Shown: in pieces, positions 51,551-62,081 of the stretch
How positions within the stretch are numbered: position 1 is the first letter of the stretch
Layout: each line of letters begins with the position of its first letter
Notes under the pieces: generated by a model
Databases searched by the model: none
What the model was told of the DNA's origin: nothing
The model's input: only the letters and a program-made list of their open reading frames with translations
Made by a program: the position numbers and the translations under genes
Assembly (NCBI RefSeq): GCF_020283565.1
Contig: NC_060062.1
Span: 52,598,439 to 52,662,438 of the forward strand
From: Trifolium pratense
Lineage: Eukaryota > Streptophyta > Magnoliopsida > Fabales > Fabaceae
DNA: 64,000 nucleotides
Direction of reading: 5' to 3'

Positions 51551-51715
51551 TATGAAGCACGGACACAGACACTGTGACATGTCGACATCAATAATAATTT
51601 GAGAAAATGACATAATTCAGTGTAATCATAATTGTCGGTGTCGTGTCAATGTCGGACACCGACGCGTGTCAAACATCGAGACTCGCCTAACCTGAGGGGG
51701 TGTCCATGCTTCATA
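51551..51715. mobile_element. 165-bp MITE with TATGAAGCACGGACAC ends
   Basis: The left end TATGAAGCACGGACAC is mirrored at the right by GTGTCCATGCTTCATA, with internal GTCGGACACCGACGCGTGTC. Compact and palindromic; a terminal-inverted-repeat MITE of uncertain superfamily. Confidence 0.75.
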
Positions 51716-53361
51716 GCCTATTAATAAACACAAATTATTGTGTTACCAGAATACCAGGTAGCTGCATATCCTTCTGGTTAGGATTCATGTGAAATAGTTA
51801 CTCAGTTGCCATTCCTACTTCTGGTTGAAAAACTCTAATGAGATACTTCCCCACAGCTAGTTGTTCTAAACTTTTACCACCTTTTTTATTGACAGTAACT
51901 TTTGCCACCCTGTAATCCCTCAAAACATGCAAAAAAGTTTCAAAATCGGCAAAATAAAGTGGAGATCAAATGGGCTGAGTGAGTCATACTCCATATACTC
52001 TTACATTTTGTCATGAAAATATATGCAAAGTTAATCCATTAATTCATTTTAAATATCATTTCACTCAAAATCAAAAGTATAATTTATTAATTTCACACTC
52101 TAATATTACATTTTCTACAATTTATATATCCCAAATTAACAATAAATCCTCAAATATTTGAAATGAGCATCTAATTAAGATTTTAGATAAAAACTCTAAT
52201 GAAAAATAGATACAAAAATGAGATATTTATTTATAACATATACTTTAAATTAAGAGAAAAAATTGGGTTAATTAAATAGTTTTATTTATTTATTTTGGTC
52301 AAGAGTTTTATTTATTTTATTTGGAGATATAAAGATGACTTTAGTGTGAAAGAGATATTATTGTAAAAAAAAAAAGGTGTTAATGAATAAAGTGATAAAA
52401 AAAGTCAAAAATAATTTTATTAACATGGAGTCATGGACAATTTTGTTGGTCAATTAAAAAACAATAGTTCTTTTTATTAAAAAAATCAAAAAATAAATTT
52501 TTTCCTCTTATCTTTTCCCTTTTCCACGGGTTAAAATTCCTCCCCCTTGAGTTCCAAACATTGAGCTAAACATAGGATCATAGGAAAGAAAAGATGTTTT
52601 TTTTTTTTATTCTTATTGTTGTCCCAAAAAGGTTGTAAAACCAGTCATGTCTAATTCTCTGTACACTTGAGAGTGAGAGATCACACACACACTGTTGTGA
52701 TATTTTTAGTGTATGATGATCATAATCAAACATCAAGGTAAAACATTAGTAACTATACAAGATTAGATGAGTCACACGTGGTCTCTGTTTCACACGATAA
52801 TTATGCTTGTTGGAGATGTTGTGATTGGTCGCTATTTCCTTATGTCGGTTTCCTTAACGTGGAAGTTCTCACAACCATAGTTTTATGTCCCTCCAAATTT
52901 TCCTCATATCATGTTCAATTGTCATTTTTCAAATGGGGTAACTAAATATTTAATTTTGATAGTGATATTTATCCTTCTCATTATTCTGCCACGCCAAATT
53001 ATTGTTAGCCTCACAAATCTATGTCATACCTTACCCCTTTAATGTTTTTGTTTTAACGGTATTTAATTATTTAAATTGATGGAGTATATTAATATAATTG
53101 TTATTTTTAGGTTAATTCAGTCAGTAAAAATATCGTATTTTATATGTAGGAGTTAGATTTCGAACTCTAAACAATCAACTTATTCATCATAAAAAAGGTG
53201 AAATTTTAATCACTATGCTATTTGAAAAAAGAAAAGTATATTAACGCAAAGTGAATTCAAATTTATCGTAAATGAAAATGATAATATACATGTGACTTTA
53301 TTGTTAATAATTGAACAAACACTTTGTTAATAATTGAACAAACATTAGCATTTAACTAAAT
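51716..53361. other. Intergenic, AT-rich, no gene recognised
   Basis: No protein homology seen. A diverged copy of the repeat at 4500-4585 lies at about 53,130-53,235. It may belong to the Helitron remnant that follows, but no Rep motif or Helitron terminus could be fixed. Confidence 0.4.
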
Positions 53362-53574
53362 TTGATTGATAAGAAAAAAAAAAATGAATGGGTTTTAGGT
53401 GTTAGTGATGGAGAAATTGGAGATGACAACGACGATGATTTAGAACTTGACATTCCATCAGATTTATTGATTTCAAATTCAGGTGATCCTGTTGCTTCTA
53501 TCGTTGAAAGCACCTATCCCCAAATTTTACAAAACACGAACGATATAACATATTTCCAAAATAGAGCTATACTA
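53362..53574 (+). pseudogene. Helitron PIF1-like helicase fragment
   Basis: The open frame reads WVLGVSDGEIG, then LELDIPSDLLI, then DPVASIVESTYPQIL and ITYFQNRAIL. This is the characteristic stretch of plant Helitron RepHel/PIF1-like helicases (family pattern IGDGxxG, IPxDLLI, DPIxxIVxxTYP, YFxxRAIL) before the last helicase motifs. About 60 codons survive. Walker motifs and the Rep domain are missing and the frame stops exactly where the LTR of the next element begins, so the insertion truncated it. Confidence 0.8.
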
Positions 53575-54681
53575 TGAAGGTGTGAAAATACAAGAAGGGG
53601 GGGGGGGGGGTTGAATTGTGTTTTAGCAAAGTTAAAACTTTTCCCAAGTTCTTAACTCAACTAAATTTGCAGCGGATAAGTAACACAAATAATAACGAGA
53701 TAAGAGAGAGAGAAAGCACACAAGCAATTTATACTGGTTCCTCTCACAAAACGAGAGTAGTCCAGTCCCCTTGCACTTCCAAGGGAGTTCACTATAATCA
53801 CACAAGATTACAAATGCTCAAGCACACAAGCAAGAGACTTCACAACAATGCTCAAGCACACAAGCTTAAGACTTCTCACTTAAGCACACAAGCTTAAGTT
53901 TTCTCAAGTATCAGAAATAATAAAGTAGTTGAAAGTATACAACTGCTCTTAGGAGAACATAAAAGAGCAAATACAATGAGTACAAAGTATTTGAACTACA
54001 AGTGCAAAAACACTAGTTCAGAGGTTCAGAGCTTGTATACAGAATTCAGAGTTTGTTCGAGCGCGTGTTAAATCCTTGATATTCTTATATTATACAACTG
54101 ATCCTTCTAGTATATATATAACCAGAAAAAGAGTCGTTGCATAAAGATGACCGTTGAAGTAGATAACCTTTTGTCTTCAAGCAGCTTGTCTTGATGTAGT
54201 TGGTTGTTTCTAAAACTGAGTAAGAGTTTCAGACACTTTGACCATGTGCAGAGAAGACTTTCCTTATTCAGCTAACAAGTCTGATGTCCCACGTTCTCAA
54301 GAGTGGACAGACAAAAAGAGAGTAGTTGTACTGATCAAGCTTGAAAGGTCATTTTCTTCATTGGTAGAAGAGTTGACTTGCAAAAGAGAATCTTTACAAA
54401 CTTCAAGAAGATCTTCAGAGTTTGATGAAGCTAAGACCTTAAGAAGTTCTGACGACTTCATCATATGAAGATTGTAACTTCTGAAGTTCAACATCTTCTG
54501 AGCGCTTATGAACTTCTGAATATATATATCTTCTGAGCTTCATTCAGAGCTTTATCTTAAGCTAATATCTGCACACTTAAATTAAATTTTTAGTCCTTCC
54601 AATTGTTTATTAATACTTTGTTATCATCAAAACCTTAATAGATTTAGGGGCAAACATTTTTAAATCAATTTTGTTCCAACA
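53575..54681 (-). repeat. 3' LTR of the Sirevirus-type element
   Basis: About 1.1 kb. In element sense it starts TGTTGGAACAAAATTG directly after the polypurine tract. The far end is TGAAGG (53,575) or TGTGAAAATAC (53,581) on the plus strand; both leave a CA terminus in element sense. The first is preferred because the helicase frame is open right up to it. It contains a run of 14 G at 53,597-53,610, three spaced copies of CAAGCACACAAGC or a close variant (53,815-53,895), and TATATATA at 54,108-54,121 and about 54,521-54,529 as possible promoter boxes. Confidence 0.88.
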
Positions 54682-54695
54682 ATCTCCCCCTTTTT
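54682..54695 (-). promoter_or_regulatory. Polypurine tract next to the 3' LTR
   Basis: In element sense AAAAAGGGGGAGAT abuts the LTR start TGTTGG, the normal plus-strand primer site of LTR elements. Confidence 0.85.
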
Positions 54696-55241
54696 GATGA
54701 TGACAAACATAAGTATTAATTGACAATTGTTATTAAATTAACTTATCATGTTTCTCTTAGGTTTATGAGGTTTGCAAGCTCCCCCTAAGATTGATACTCC
54801 ATAAAGCCTAAACTTTAAGTTTTATCCATGATATTTTAATTTAGTATAAGATTTAAGTAGTTTAGAGTAAACAAATTTCATATCTTTCTTCAGAGTGAGA
54901 GGTTTGCAAGCTCTCCCCCTGAGTCTCATAAGGCTAAATTAAAATTGCACTTTTAACTTATTCTTACTTATGAATTTTGTTTTCAGTTTTAAAATACTTA
55001 ATCTCCGCCTTGAAATACGTAAAACAACTAATAAAAAAATTTCAGCTTTAATAACTTAACAAACAAAAGTGGTTTCAGCTTTTTGAAACTTATCAACTTA
55101 TCAATTAATGCGTAACTACTCCCCCTTTTGTTATTATCAAAAAGTAAAAAAAATTTAGATAACCAAGACAGTCAAGGAAGGAAATTGGTTGTTACAAAGG
55201 TGAATTTATTTCAAAAGCGAAAACCAACGCGCCAAACAGTC
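54696..55241 (-). promoter_or_regulatory. Multiplied polypurine-like tracts in the element 3' region
   Basis: Further purine runs in element sense lie at about 54,779-54,788 (plus strand CTCCCCCTAA), 54,913-54,923 (CTCCCCCTGAG) and 55,118-55,130 (ACTCCCCCTTTTG). Such repeats of the tract are known in Sireviruses. Confidence 0.65.
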
Positions 55242-55248
55242 TATAAAA
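55242..55248 (+). promoter_or_regulatory. TATA box of the convergent ORF
   Basis: TATAAAA within CAGTCTATAAAAGG lies 76 bp before the start codon at 55,318. Initiation about 30 bp downstream would leave a leader of roughly 45 nt (A-rich, CAACAAAATATAAAC), typical of a plant pol II unit. Confidence 0.6.
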
Positions 55249-55317
55249 GGTGAACTTTGTTAACAAACACTCTTCACAACAAAATATAAACAATTATATC
55301 AAGAAGAATCAAGAAGA

Positions 55318-55620
55318 ATGAAAAGATTTAGTGCTCGTATCGCTGAGATTCGCAAAAGAAAGGAGGAAGAGCGAGAAGAAGAAAATAATAAAGAAGACAA
55401 TAAGAAGCCACAAGATGCTGAAATTATAATCATCTCATCAGACTCTGAAGCCGAGGAAAATGAAGTTGACGCTGACTACGCTGAATTCTTGGCTGGCTAT
55501 GTTCCAGAAGAAGAACAAGACGAAGAAGAAGAAGAGCAGAACCCAGATCCTATAGAAATATCATCAGATGATGCTGAGGAGAAATCTGAGATTTCTTCTG
55601 AGTATTATCCATCTGACTAG
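55318..55620 (+). CDS. Acidic 100-aa protein encoded opposite to the retrotransposon
   Basis: Runs against the element's own genes, between env-like gene and 3' LTR. The 100-residue product begins basic (MKRFSARIAEIRKRKEEERE) and then becomes strongly acidic: 37 of 100 residues are Asp or Glu. Two stretches fit SUMO-interaction motifs, a short aliphatic core followed by Ser and acidic residues: IIIISSDSE at 36-44 and PIEISSDDAEE at 78-88. A TATA box lies 76 bp upstream and AATAAA 54 bp after the stop, so it has the parts of an independent gene. I do not recognise a named family. Antisense extra ORFs are known in some plant LTR elements, mostly of the Ty3 group. SUMO or SUMO-ligase binding is a prediction from sequence only. 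Confidence 0.6.
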   Translation: MKRFSARIAEIRKRKEEEREEENNKEDNKKPQDAEIIIISSDSEAEENEVDADYAEFLAGYVPEEEQDEEEEEQNPDPIEISSDDAEEKSEISSEYYPSD

Positions 55621-55673
55621 GATTAGGTTGTCCTTTTCTTTTTACTAATGTACTTCAGCATTTTCAGATCAGG

Positions 55674-55679
55674 AATAAA
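55674..55679 (+). terminator. Poly(A) signal of the convergent ORF
   Basis: AATAAA 54 bp beyond the stop at 55,620, followed by a T/G-rich stretch (GCTTGTGTTCTTATTTTC) that fits plant 3'-end formation. Confidence 0.5.
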
Positions 55680-55865
55680 AAATTTTCTTTGGAATTCTGC
55701 TTGTGTTCTTATTTTCTTGTTTATCTTAAAAATATAAAGTTAAACGACACACAAAAAAAAAAAAAAATAATAACAAACCAAATAACTAAGTTAAAATTCA
55801 AAAGAAAATTGTTCAGAGGATACCAAAGATAAATAAAACATTAATAACATAAAGTGCATAGAATC

Positions 55866-58476
55866 CTAGGGTTTTTGAAGAAGAGCTAAGAGGATGTCAA
55901 ATTTGTCGTTCAAGGAGTCCACTTTGGAGTCAAGCTTATCCACCTTGGACTCTAGATTCTGATGATTTGATCGGTGCCTCTCAAGAGCTTCTTGTTGTTG
56001 CCTCAATGCATCCTGAAGAACCCTTAGCTGATCTGAATCCATGGGAGCTTTTCCTTTATCAGGGGAGGGTTCACCATCCTCTTGATAATCAATCATAAGA
56101 ACATCAGCATCCGGAGCATCCTCTTGGTTCAGCTCATCAGCTTGTTGAGCAAGCCTTGCAGCAGCTTCAGCCAATCGTCCATCTTCAATCCTCTGATCTT
56201 CAAGACTCTTGAAAAGTTTGGAGTCAACCCAGCAATCCTTAAAAGCAGTCAGACGCATCACAGCAGCAGACACAGCAGCAAACTTAGCACGCTCATTCTC
56301 TTCATGACTATACAAAGTTAACCTTTTCAAACCAGCTCGTGCTAAACTTTCCTTCATCAGATGAACCACGTCCATATCTCGTTTACCAATAACAGACTTT
56401 ATCTCCTCACCAACTGCATCCACAGCATTGCAAATCTTGGCCTTGAGAAGTGATACCTCCATATCCACATCAGAGGGACAAACCAAGAACCTGTCCTTAA
56501 TATTTGACAACCTAAGTAGATCATCATAAAGCTGATTGGAGAGGTTAACAAATAGGTCAGAGGGTGAGGGTGAGATATTGGGAATGAGAGAGTGTTTTGG
56601 TGATTCATTAGCAGGATTGTCAATGATAACAACATCTGCTTCTGATGGTTTAGGAGCACAAGTGTGAATACGTTCAGGAGAAACATGTTCAGCACTTGGG
56701 TTAGGATTGGGTTCAGAAGTTGATTCAGGAGATGTGTGTTCAGATGTAGGTTCAGGAGATTTGTGTTCAGAGGTTGGTTCAGGAGATTTGTTAGGAGAGG
56801 GTTGTTTGGTGGGAGAGTTTTGTTTAGTAGTAGGAATATCTGGTTGGGGTTCAGATGATGGAATGTCAGGTGATTCTTTTTGTGGTTGGGGTTGAGGTGA
56901 TTTGGATTTAGGAGGTGATGAAGATTTGTTGGATTCATGAGTAAAAGGTTGATTATTTAGAGGGTCTGGGCTAAGATGTTTTTCAAGTTCAGATAGGGGG
57001 TTATCAGAAGGTGAAATATTGATGGGTTTTGGATGAATAGTTCTAAGAGGTTTGGTAAAACCTATTCCAATTTCAGCTTCATTAAAGATGTACTTAGGAG
57101 TCTTACCTTTGGGATCAGGAACTTGTTTCTTTTGCAGCCTAGCACTCAGAGTTTCTTCATCAGATTCAGTTTCATCATCAGATTGAGTCTCATCTGATGA
57201 GCTATCCTCCTAAATAATAATTGGCTTTTTAGATGATGCTTCAGCAGCCTTGTTAGCAACATCCTCATGTTTCTTCTTAGTTCTCTGTTCAGCCATAGAT
57301 TGCTCAACCTTAATCTTCTTCTGAGCAAGAAGATCTGGCTTGACTTGATCTTCTTGAGAATCAGCTTTCCTCTTGGGTTTCCTCTTAGGCTTATACATGT
57401 TTACTGGAGCTTTTGGAACCATACTCCTATCAACAGTATAACCTTCACCTTGAAGAACCTTCAGATAATCTTGAATAACCTCTTCAGCATCTAGCTCAGA
57501 AATAATGGGATAACCATTCACATACAGCCTGTCTTCAAGACTAACTTTAAACTCTAGTTTAGGTTGAACCAGCTTGGTGTTTATGAGATGCATCTTTTTT
57601 CAGAAAGCTTGCATTCAGAACTTCTGGAGAGAACTTCTGAGTCACAAGTTCTAGGTAGAACTTCTTCAGATTCTGAATGATGTGACCTTGGAAGAGAAGA
57701 TCTGAAAGCAGTCTAGGATAAACAATTGTTGTTTTCCTCTGAGACTTGCTTAAGAAGATGGCTTCACAGATCCTCTCAAAGAAGTATTTACCCAAATTGA
57801 CTTTCCTCTCAGTCAGAAGGAAGTATATCAGATGACGATGAGGCCATGAGATAGTATCAGTACCACCAACTCTTGGACTGATAGTTGATAAGATAATCTT
57901 GAAAAGAACCCTACATTCGTCTGTCAGACCTTTAACCTTTCCCTTCATCTTCATATCAATGCACATCCTGTGCAGAAGTTCTTCTCTGAATCTTGTATCC
58001 TTCTCAAAATCATCCAGCACTAAGCCAGAGTTATCAAAACCCAGCAAAGCATTAAAGTGAATTGGAGAGAAACTGAGATTGATACCACAGATGTTAGACC
58101 TAATCTGTGTACCGGTAAACTCCAATAAACCCATCTCCTTCCTAGTTTTTCCTTTCAGACTAGGATCTCTTTCAATAGCTGCAAGTTCTTCTTGCTTAGC
58201 TTCATATTTAGAGAAGACTCTTGCTTTCATCCAGAATTTCTTCAAAAGATCTGGATAGATAGGACCATTCAACATGTCGAAGTATTTATCCCAACCCTGA
58301 GCAGAGAAATACGGCTTCACATCAAACCCATTTTCCTTCAAGCTATCAAAGTCGGCCATCTTCTCAGGAAGTAACGTTAGTTGAGATTCTGGGAATTCCA
58401 TCTCGTTCCCAACAATCTGAAGATGTTTGAACACGAACGGAGGGATCTTTGTTGAAGAAGAAGAAGAACCAGCCAT
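55866..58476 (-). pseudogene. Env-like gene of the Sirevirus-type element, broken
   Basis: Starts at 58,476 (MAGSSSSSTKIPPFV) and ends at 55,866, about 870 codons in all. The first ~290 codons contain FSAQGWDKYFDML, PDLLKKFWMKA and NALLGFDNSGLVLDD, which resemble the plant 'putative transposon protein' domain found after pol in legume copia elements. A Lys-rich segment, an acidic Ser-rich segment, a Pro/Ser region with SPEPTSEH-type repeats and a C-terminal heptad region (ESKVDKLDSKVDSLNDKFD) follow. It is broken twice: a frame change at the T6 run 57,595-57,600 and a TAG at 57,210-57,212. No signal peptide or membrane anchor is evident, so an envelope role is doubtful. Confidence 0.8.
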
Positions 58477-58597
58477 GATGGAGTTTAGGTAAGGGTAGGA
58501 ACTAAAGAGAGAGAAAGAAGATTTTTGTTGGAGGTTTAGAGAGAAAAGAAAGTGTAGGTTGTGAAAGTGAAAAATGTACAAGTGTATTGTGTAAGTT

Positions 58598-58605
58598 TAT
58601 TTAAA
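58598..58605 (-). promoter_or_regulatory. TATA-like box upstream of the env-like gene
   Basis: In gene sense TTTAAATA lies about 120 bp before the env-like start. It is followed by a leader rich in C and T (CTTTCTTTTCTCTCTAAACC), as in plant pol II promoters. This suggests expression separate from the full-length element RNA. Confidence 0.4.
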
Positions 58606-58920
58606 TGCGTACAGTTAACACAAAAATGGCAAATTTGGGAAGTTACGCTTATTGACAAAAGTTTGAATACTAAAAGTCATCATTAACCACCCACTACCTG
58701 ACACACGTAGACCACGTGCAGAAGTTTACTTGGTAACTGCTATTTTAATGGACAACTGTTCAGCAGCGAATGCTAAACGTTTTCCACTTAAATAGTTCAG
58801 AGCCTCTGAGTTTTAAAATAATCTATCAGAGTTAAGTATTTCAGAGCTTGTGTTTCAGATGTTCTGAATTATAAGTTCTGACATACATAACCTCTTACAC
58901 TTTAATTGCCAAAAAAAATT

Positions 58921-61900
58921 TCATTCAGAGATTGAAAACATGTTCAGATGTTTCTTTATAAAATCAAATCTTTCAACAGGTAAGGCTTTAGTAAATATGT
59001 CAGCCCATTGATTTTCAGTATCAACAAACTTAATATCTATAATGCCTCTCTGAACATAATCTCTGATAAAATGGTGTTTAATTTCAATATGTTTGGCTCT
59101 AGAGTGTAGGATAGGATTTTTAGATAAATGAATGGCTGCAGTGTTATCACAATATAAAGGAATATTGTGACTGCTTACCTGATAATCTTCTAGCTGATAT
59201 TTTAACCAGAGTAGTTGTGTGCAACACTTAGCTGCTGAAATGTATTCTGCTTCTGCTGTAGACAAAGCTATAGTAGTTTGTCTTTTACTAGCCCAGGAGA
59301 TAAGGTTTTCACCAACAAATTGACAATTGCCACTTGTGGATTTTCTTTCAATTTTATCTCCAGCATAGTCAGCATCACAGAATCCATTTAGCACATAATC
59401 ATTGGATTTCTTATAGAGAAGTCCAAGATTAGTTGTTCCTTTCAGATACCTAAAGATTCTCTTTACAGCAGTAAGATGAGATTCTCTAGGATCTGACTGG
59501 AATCTTGCACATAAGCAAACACTGAATAAAATATCTGGCCTAGAGGCTGTCAAATAGAGTAAGGAACCAATCATACCTCTGTAGACCTTTTGGTCTACTT
59601 TTCCTTCATCTTCTGTCTTGCTCATGTTGGTAGTTGAATGCATAGGAGTGTTCATTATCTTGCAATCATCTAGGTTGAACTTCTTTAGAAGTTCTTTGGT
59701 ATATTTTGATTGATGAACATAAGTTCCTTCCTTCTTCTGATTGATTTGAATTCCAAGAAAGAACTTCAATTCTCCCATCATGCTCATTTCAAATTCATCC
59801 TGCATTATCTTAGAGAAATTCTTGCACAAGGAAGCATTAGTTGAACCAAAAATAATATCATCAACATAAATTTGAATGATCAAAATATCTTCTTTGGTTG
59901 TTTTTCTAAAGAGTGTGCAGTCAACCTTCCCTTTCTCAAAACCCTTTTCAAGAAGGAAATTACTGAGTCTATCATACCAAGCTCTTGGAGCTTGTTTCAG
60001 ACCATACAGTGATTTCTTCAATCTGAAAACATGTTCTGGGTTTGAGACATCTTCAAAACCAGGAGGTTGCTTAACATACACTTCTTCAGAAATAAAACCA
60101 TTTAAGAAGGCACTTTTAACATCCATCTGATACAAAGTTATTCCATGATTAACAGCATAAGATAGAAGTAACCTGATAGCCTCAAGTCTAGCAACTGGTG
60201 CAAAGGTTTCAGTATAGTCAATCCCCTCTTGCTGACTATAACCTTGTGCAACCAATCTAGCCTTGTTTCTTACCACTTCACCTTGTTCATTCAGCTTGTT
60301 TCTGAATACCCATTTTGTTCCAATAATGTTCTTGTGTGAAGGTTTAGGCACTAGAGTCCATACATCATTCCTTTGAAATTGATTCAGCTCTTCTTGCATT
60401 GCTACTATCCAAGCATCATCTTTCAGAGCTTCATCAACCTTTGAAGGTTCCATCATTGAGATAAGACCAACTAAAGATTCCTCATTTCTCAGTTGAGATC
60501 TTGTCTTCCTTGGACTATCCTTATTGCCTAAGATCAGTTCCTCTGGATGTGATGATTTGTATTTGAAAGTGTTTCTAGGGGGTTCATCATCTTCAGACTC
60601 ATCAACAACAGGTTCAACAGCTGCTTCATTTCTTTGATGTTCAGAGTCTGTAGGAACTGTCATGTTCAGAGGTTCCTCAGAGAATGGATGTTCTGAGTAG
60701 TTTGGAATATCTGAATACTGATCCTCTGATACCTGAAATCTAGACAAACCTTCCACAAGCTCTGACACTTGGTCAGGCTCTTTGTCATCAAACTTGACAT
60801 GCATAGTTTCTTCCACAGTGTGTGTTTCAGAAATATACAGTCTGTATGCTTTTGAGCGTTCAGAGTATCCTATAAAGATACCCTTATAACCTCTAGCATC
60901 AAATTTCTTTAGATGGACTTTGTTGTTTAAAATGTAACAAATACATCCAAACTGATGAAAATAAGAAATGTTAGGTTTTCTTCCTTTGAACAATTCATAA
61001 GCAGTTTTGTTTAACTTAGATCTGATATAGATTCTATTTTGAACATAACATGCTGTGTTTACAGCTTCTGCCCATAAAAACTTTGCTACATTAGTTTCAT
61101 GCATCATGGTTCTGGCCATTTCTTGCAGAGTTCTATTCTTCCTTTCTACAACCCCATTTTGTTGAGGAGTTCTAGGAGAAGAGAATTCATGCAGAATGCC
61201 ATATTTTTCACAGAAATTTTCAAAAGGTTCATTTTCAAATTCTCCACCATGATCACTTCTAACTTTTAAAATAGTGTAGCCTTTTTCATTTTGAATTTGT
61301 TTGCAGAAGATGCTAAACTCATCATAAGCTTCATCTTTTGTTCTTAGGAATTTTACCCAAGTCCATCTACTGTAATCATCAACAATTACTAATCCATACT
61401 TCTTTCCATTGATAGAGGCAGTGTTAACTGGCCCAAACAAATCAATGTGAAGAAGTTCCAATGGTCTTGAGGTAGAAACAATGTTTTTAGGTTTAAAAGA
61501 TGATTTTGTAATCTTTCCTTTTTGACAAGAACCACAAAGTGTGTTTGAGTGATATTTGATTTTTGGTAAACCTCTGACAAGGTCAAGCTTGCTAAGCTTA
61601 GAGATTAACCTCCAGTTAGCATGGCCTAACCTCTTATGCCAGATCCACTTTTCTTCACTCAAGGTCAGAAGACACACAACTTTTTGTTCATTCAAATCAG
61701 ACAGATTTATTTTATAAACATTGTTCTTTCTCAGACCTTTGAATACAATAGAGTTATCAGATTGTTTAGTTACAGTACATGATTCCTTATTAAAGACAAC
61801 TACATAACCATTGTCGCAAAATTGACTTATGCTCAATAGATTATGTTTGAGTCCAGCAACTAACCAAACATCATTAATAGATAGGGAAGAATTACCTACT

Positions 61901-62079
61901 GTACCTGTACCTATTATCTTTCCTTTTTGATTGCCTCTAAAGCCAACAGAGCCTCCCTCTTTCAGAGTCAACTTAGAAAATAGTTGTTTGTCACCAGTCA
62001 TATGCCTTGAACATCCACTATCCAGGTACCATGAATGATTTATGATACTTCCTTGAGTGGTAGGCTGTATGAGAAACAA
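58921..62079 (-). CDS. pol: Copia-type pol polyprotein
   Basis: Open for 1,052 codons; length and order are normal for Sirevirus pol. Aspartic protease: [13 protein letters not shown] with DSG at 20-22. GAG-pre-integrase zinc site: H148, H153, C182, C185. Integrase: D213 (HIDLFGP), D276 (RSDHGGEF) and E312 (VVERKNR), the D,D35E set. Reverse transcriptase: [17 protein letters not shown], then [10 protein letters not shown], then YVDD at 738-741. RNase H: DADYAGD, STAEAEY and [12 protein letters not shown]. It makes the enzymes for reverse transcription and integration. The first codon here (62,079) is not ATG; this frame is offset from gag by one base, so pol must be made by frameshift, or an indel separates them. 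All catalytic residues I checked are present. Confidence 0.95.
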   Translation of the reverse strand: MFLIQPTTQGSIINHSWYLDSGCSRHMTGDKQLFSKLTLKEGGSVGFRGNQKGKIIGTGTVGNSSLSINDVWLVAGLKHNLLSISQFCDNGYVVVFNKESCTVTKQSDNSIVFKGLRKNNVYKINLSDLNEQKVVCLLTLSEEKWIWHKRLGHANWRLISKLSKLDLVRGLPKIKYHSNTLCGSCQKGKITKSSFKPKNIVSTSRPLELLHIDLFGPVNTASINGKKYGLVIVDDYSRWTWVKFLRTKDEAYDEFSIFCKQIQNEKGYTILKVRSDHGGEFENEPFENFCEKYGILHEFSSPRTPQQNGVVERKNRTLQEMARTMMHETNVAKFLWAEAVNTACYVQNRIYIRSKLNKTAYELFKGRKPNISYFHQFGCICYILNNKVHLKKFDARGYKGIFIGYSERSKAYRLYISETHTVEETMHVKFDDKEPDQVSELVEGLSRFQVSEDQYSDIPNYSEHPFSEEPLNMTVPTDSEHQRNEAAVEPVVDESEDDEPPRNTFKYKSSHPEELILGNKDSPRKTRSQLRNEESLVGLISMMEPSKVDEALKDDAWIVAMQEELNQFQRNDVWTLVPKPSHKNIIGTKWVFRNKLNEQGEVVRNKARLVAQGYSQQEGIDYTETFAPVARLEAIRLLLSYAVNHGITLYQMDVKSAFLNGFISEEVYVKQPPGFEDVSNPEHVFRLKKSLYGLKQAPRAWYDRLSNFLLEKGFEKGKVDCTLFRKTTKEDILIIQIYVDDIIFGSTNASLCKNFSKIMQDEFEMSMMGELKFFLGIQINQKKEGTYVHQSKYTKELLKKFNLDDCKIMNTPMHSTTNMSKTEDEGKVDQKVYRGMIGSLLYLTASRPDILFSVCLCARFQSDPRESHLTAVKRIFRYLKGTTNLGLLYKKSNDYVLNGFCDADYAGDKIERKSTSGNCQFVGENLISWASKRQTTIALSTAEAEYISAAKCCTQLLWLKYQLEDYQVSSHNIPLYCDNTAAIHLSKNPILHSRAKHIEIKHHFIRDYVQRGIIDIKFVDTENQWADIFTKALPVERFDFIKKHLNMFSISE

Positions 62080-62081
62080 CT

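Noticed and set aside
56399..56938. 179-codon minus-strand frame rich in Leu, Asn and Pro
   Set aside because: Overlaps the env-like gene's Pro/Ser repeat region in another frame; low-complexity shadow.
59876..60130. Plus-strand frame opposite pol
   Set aside because: Antisense shadow of the reverse transcriptase region with no start context or conservation argument.
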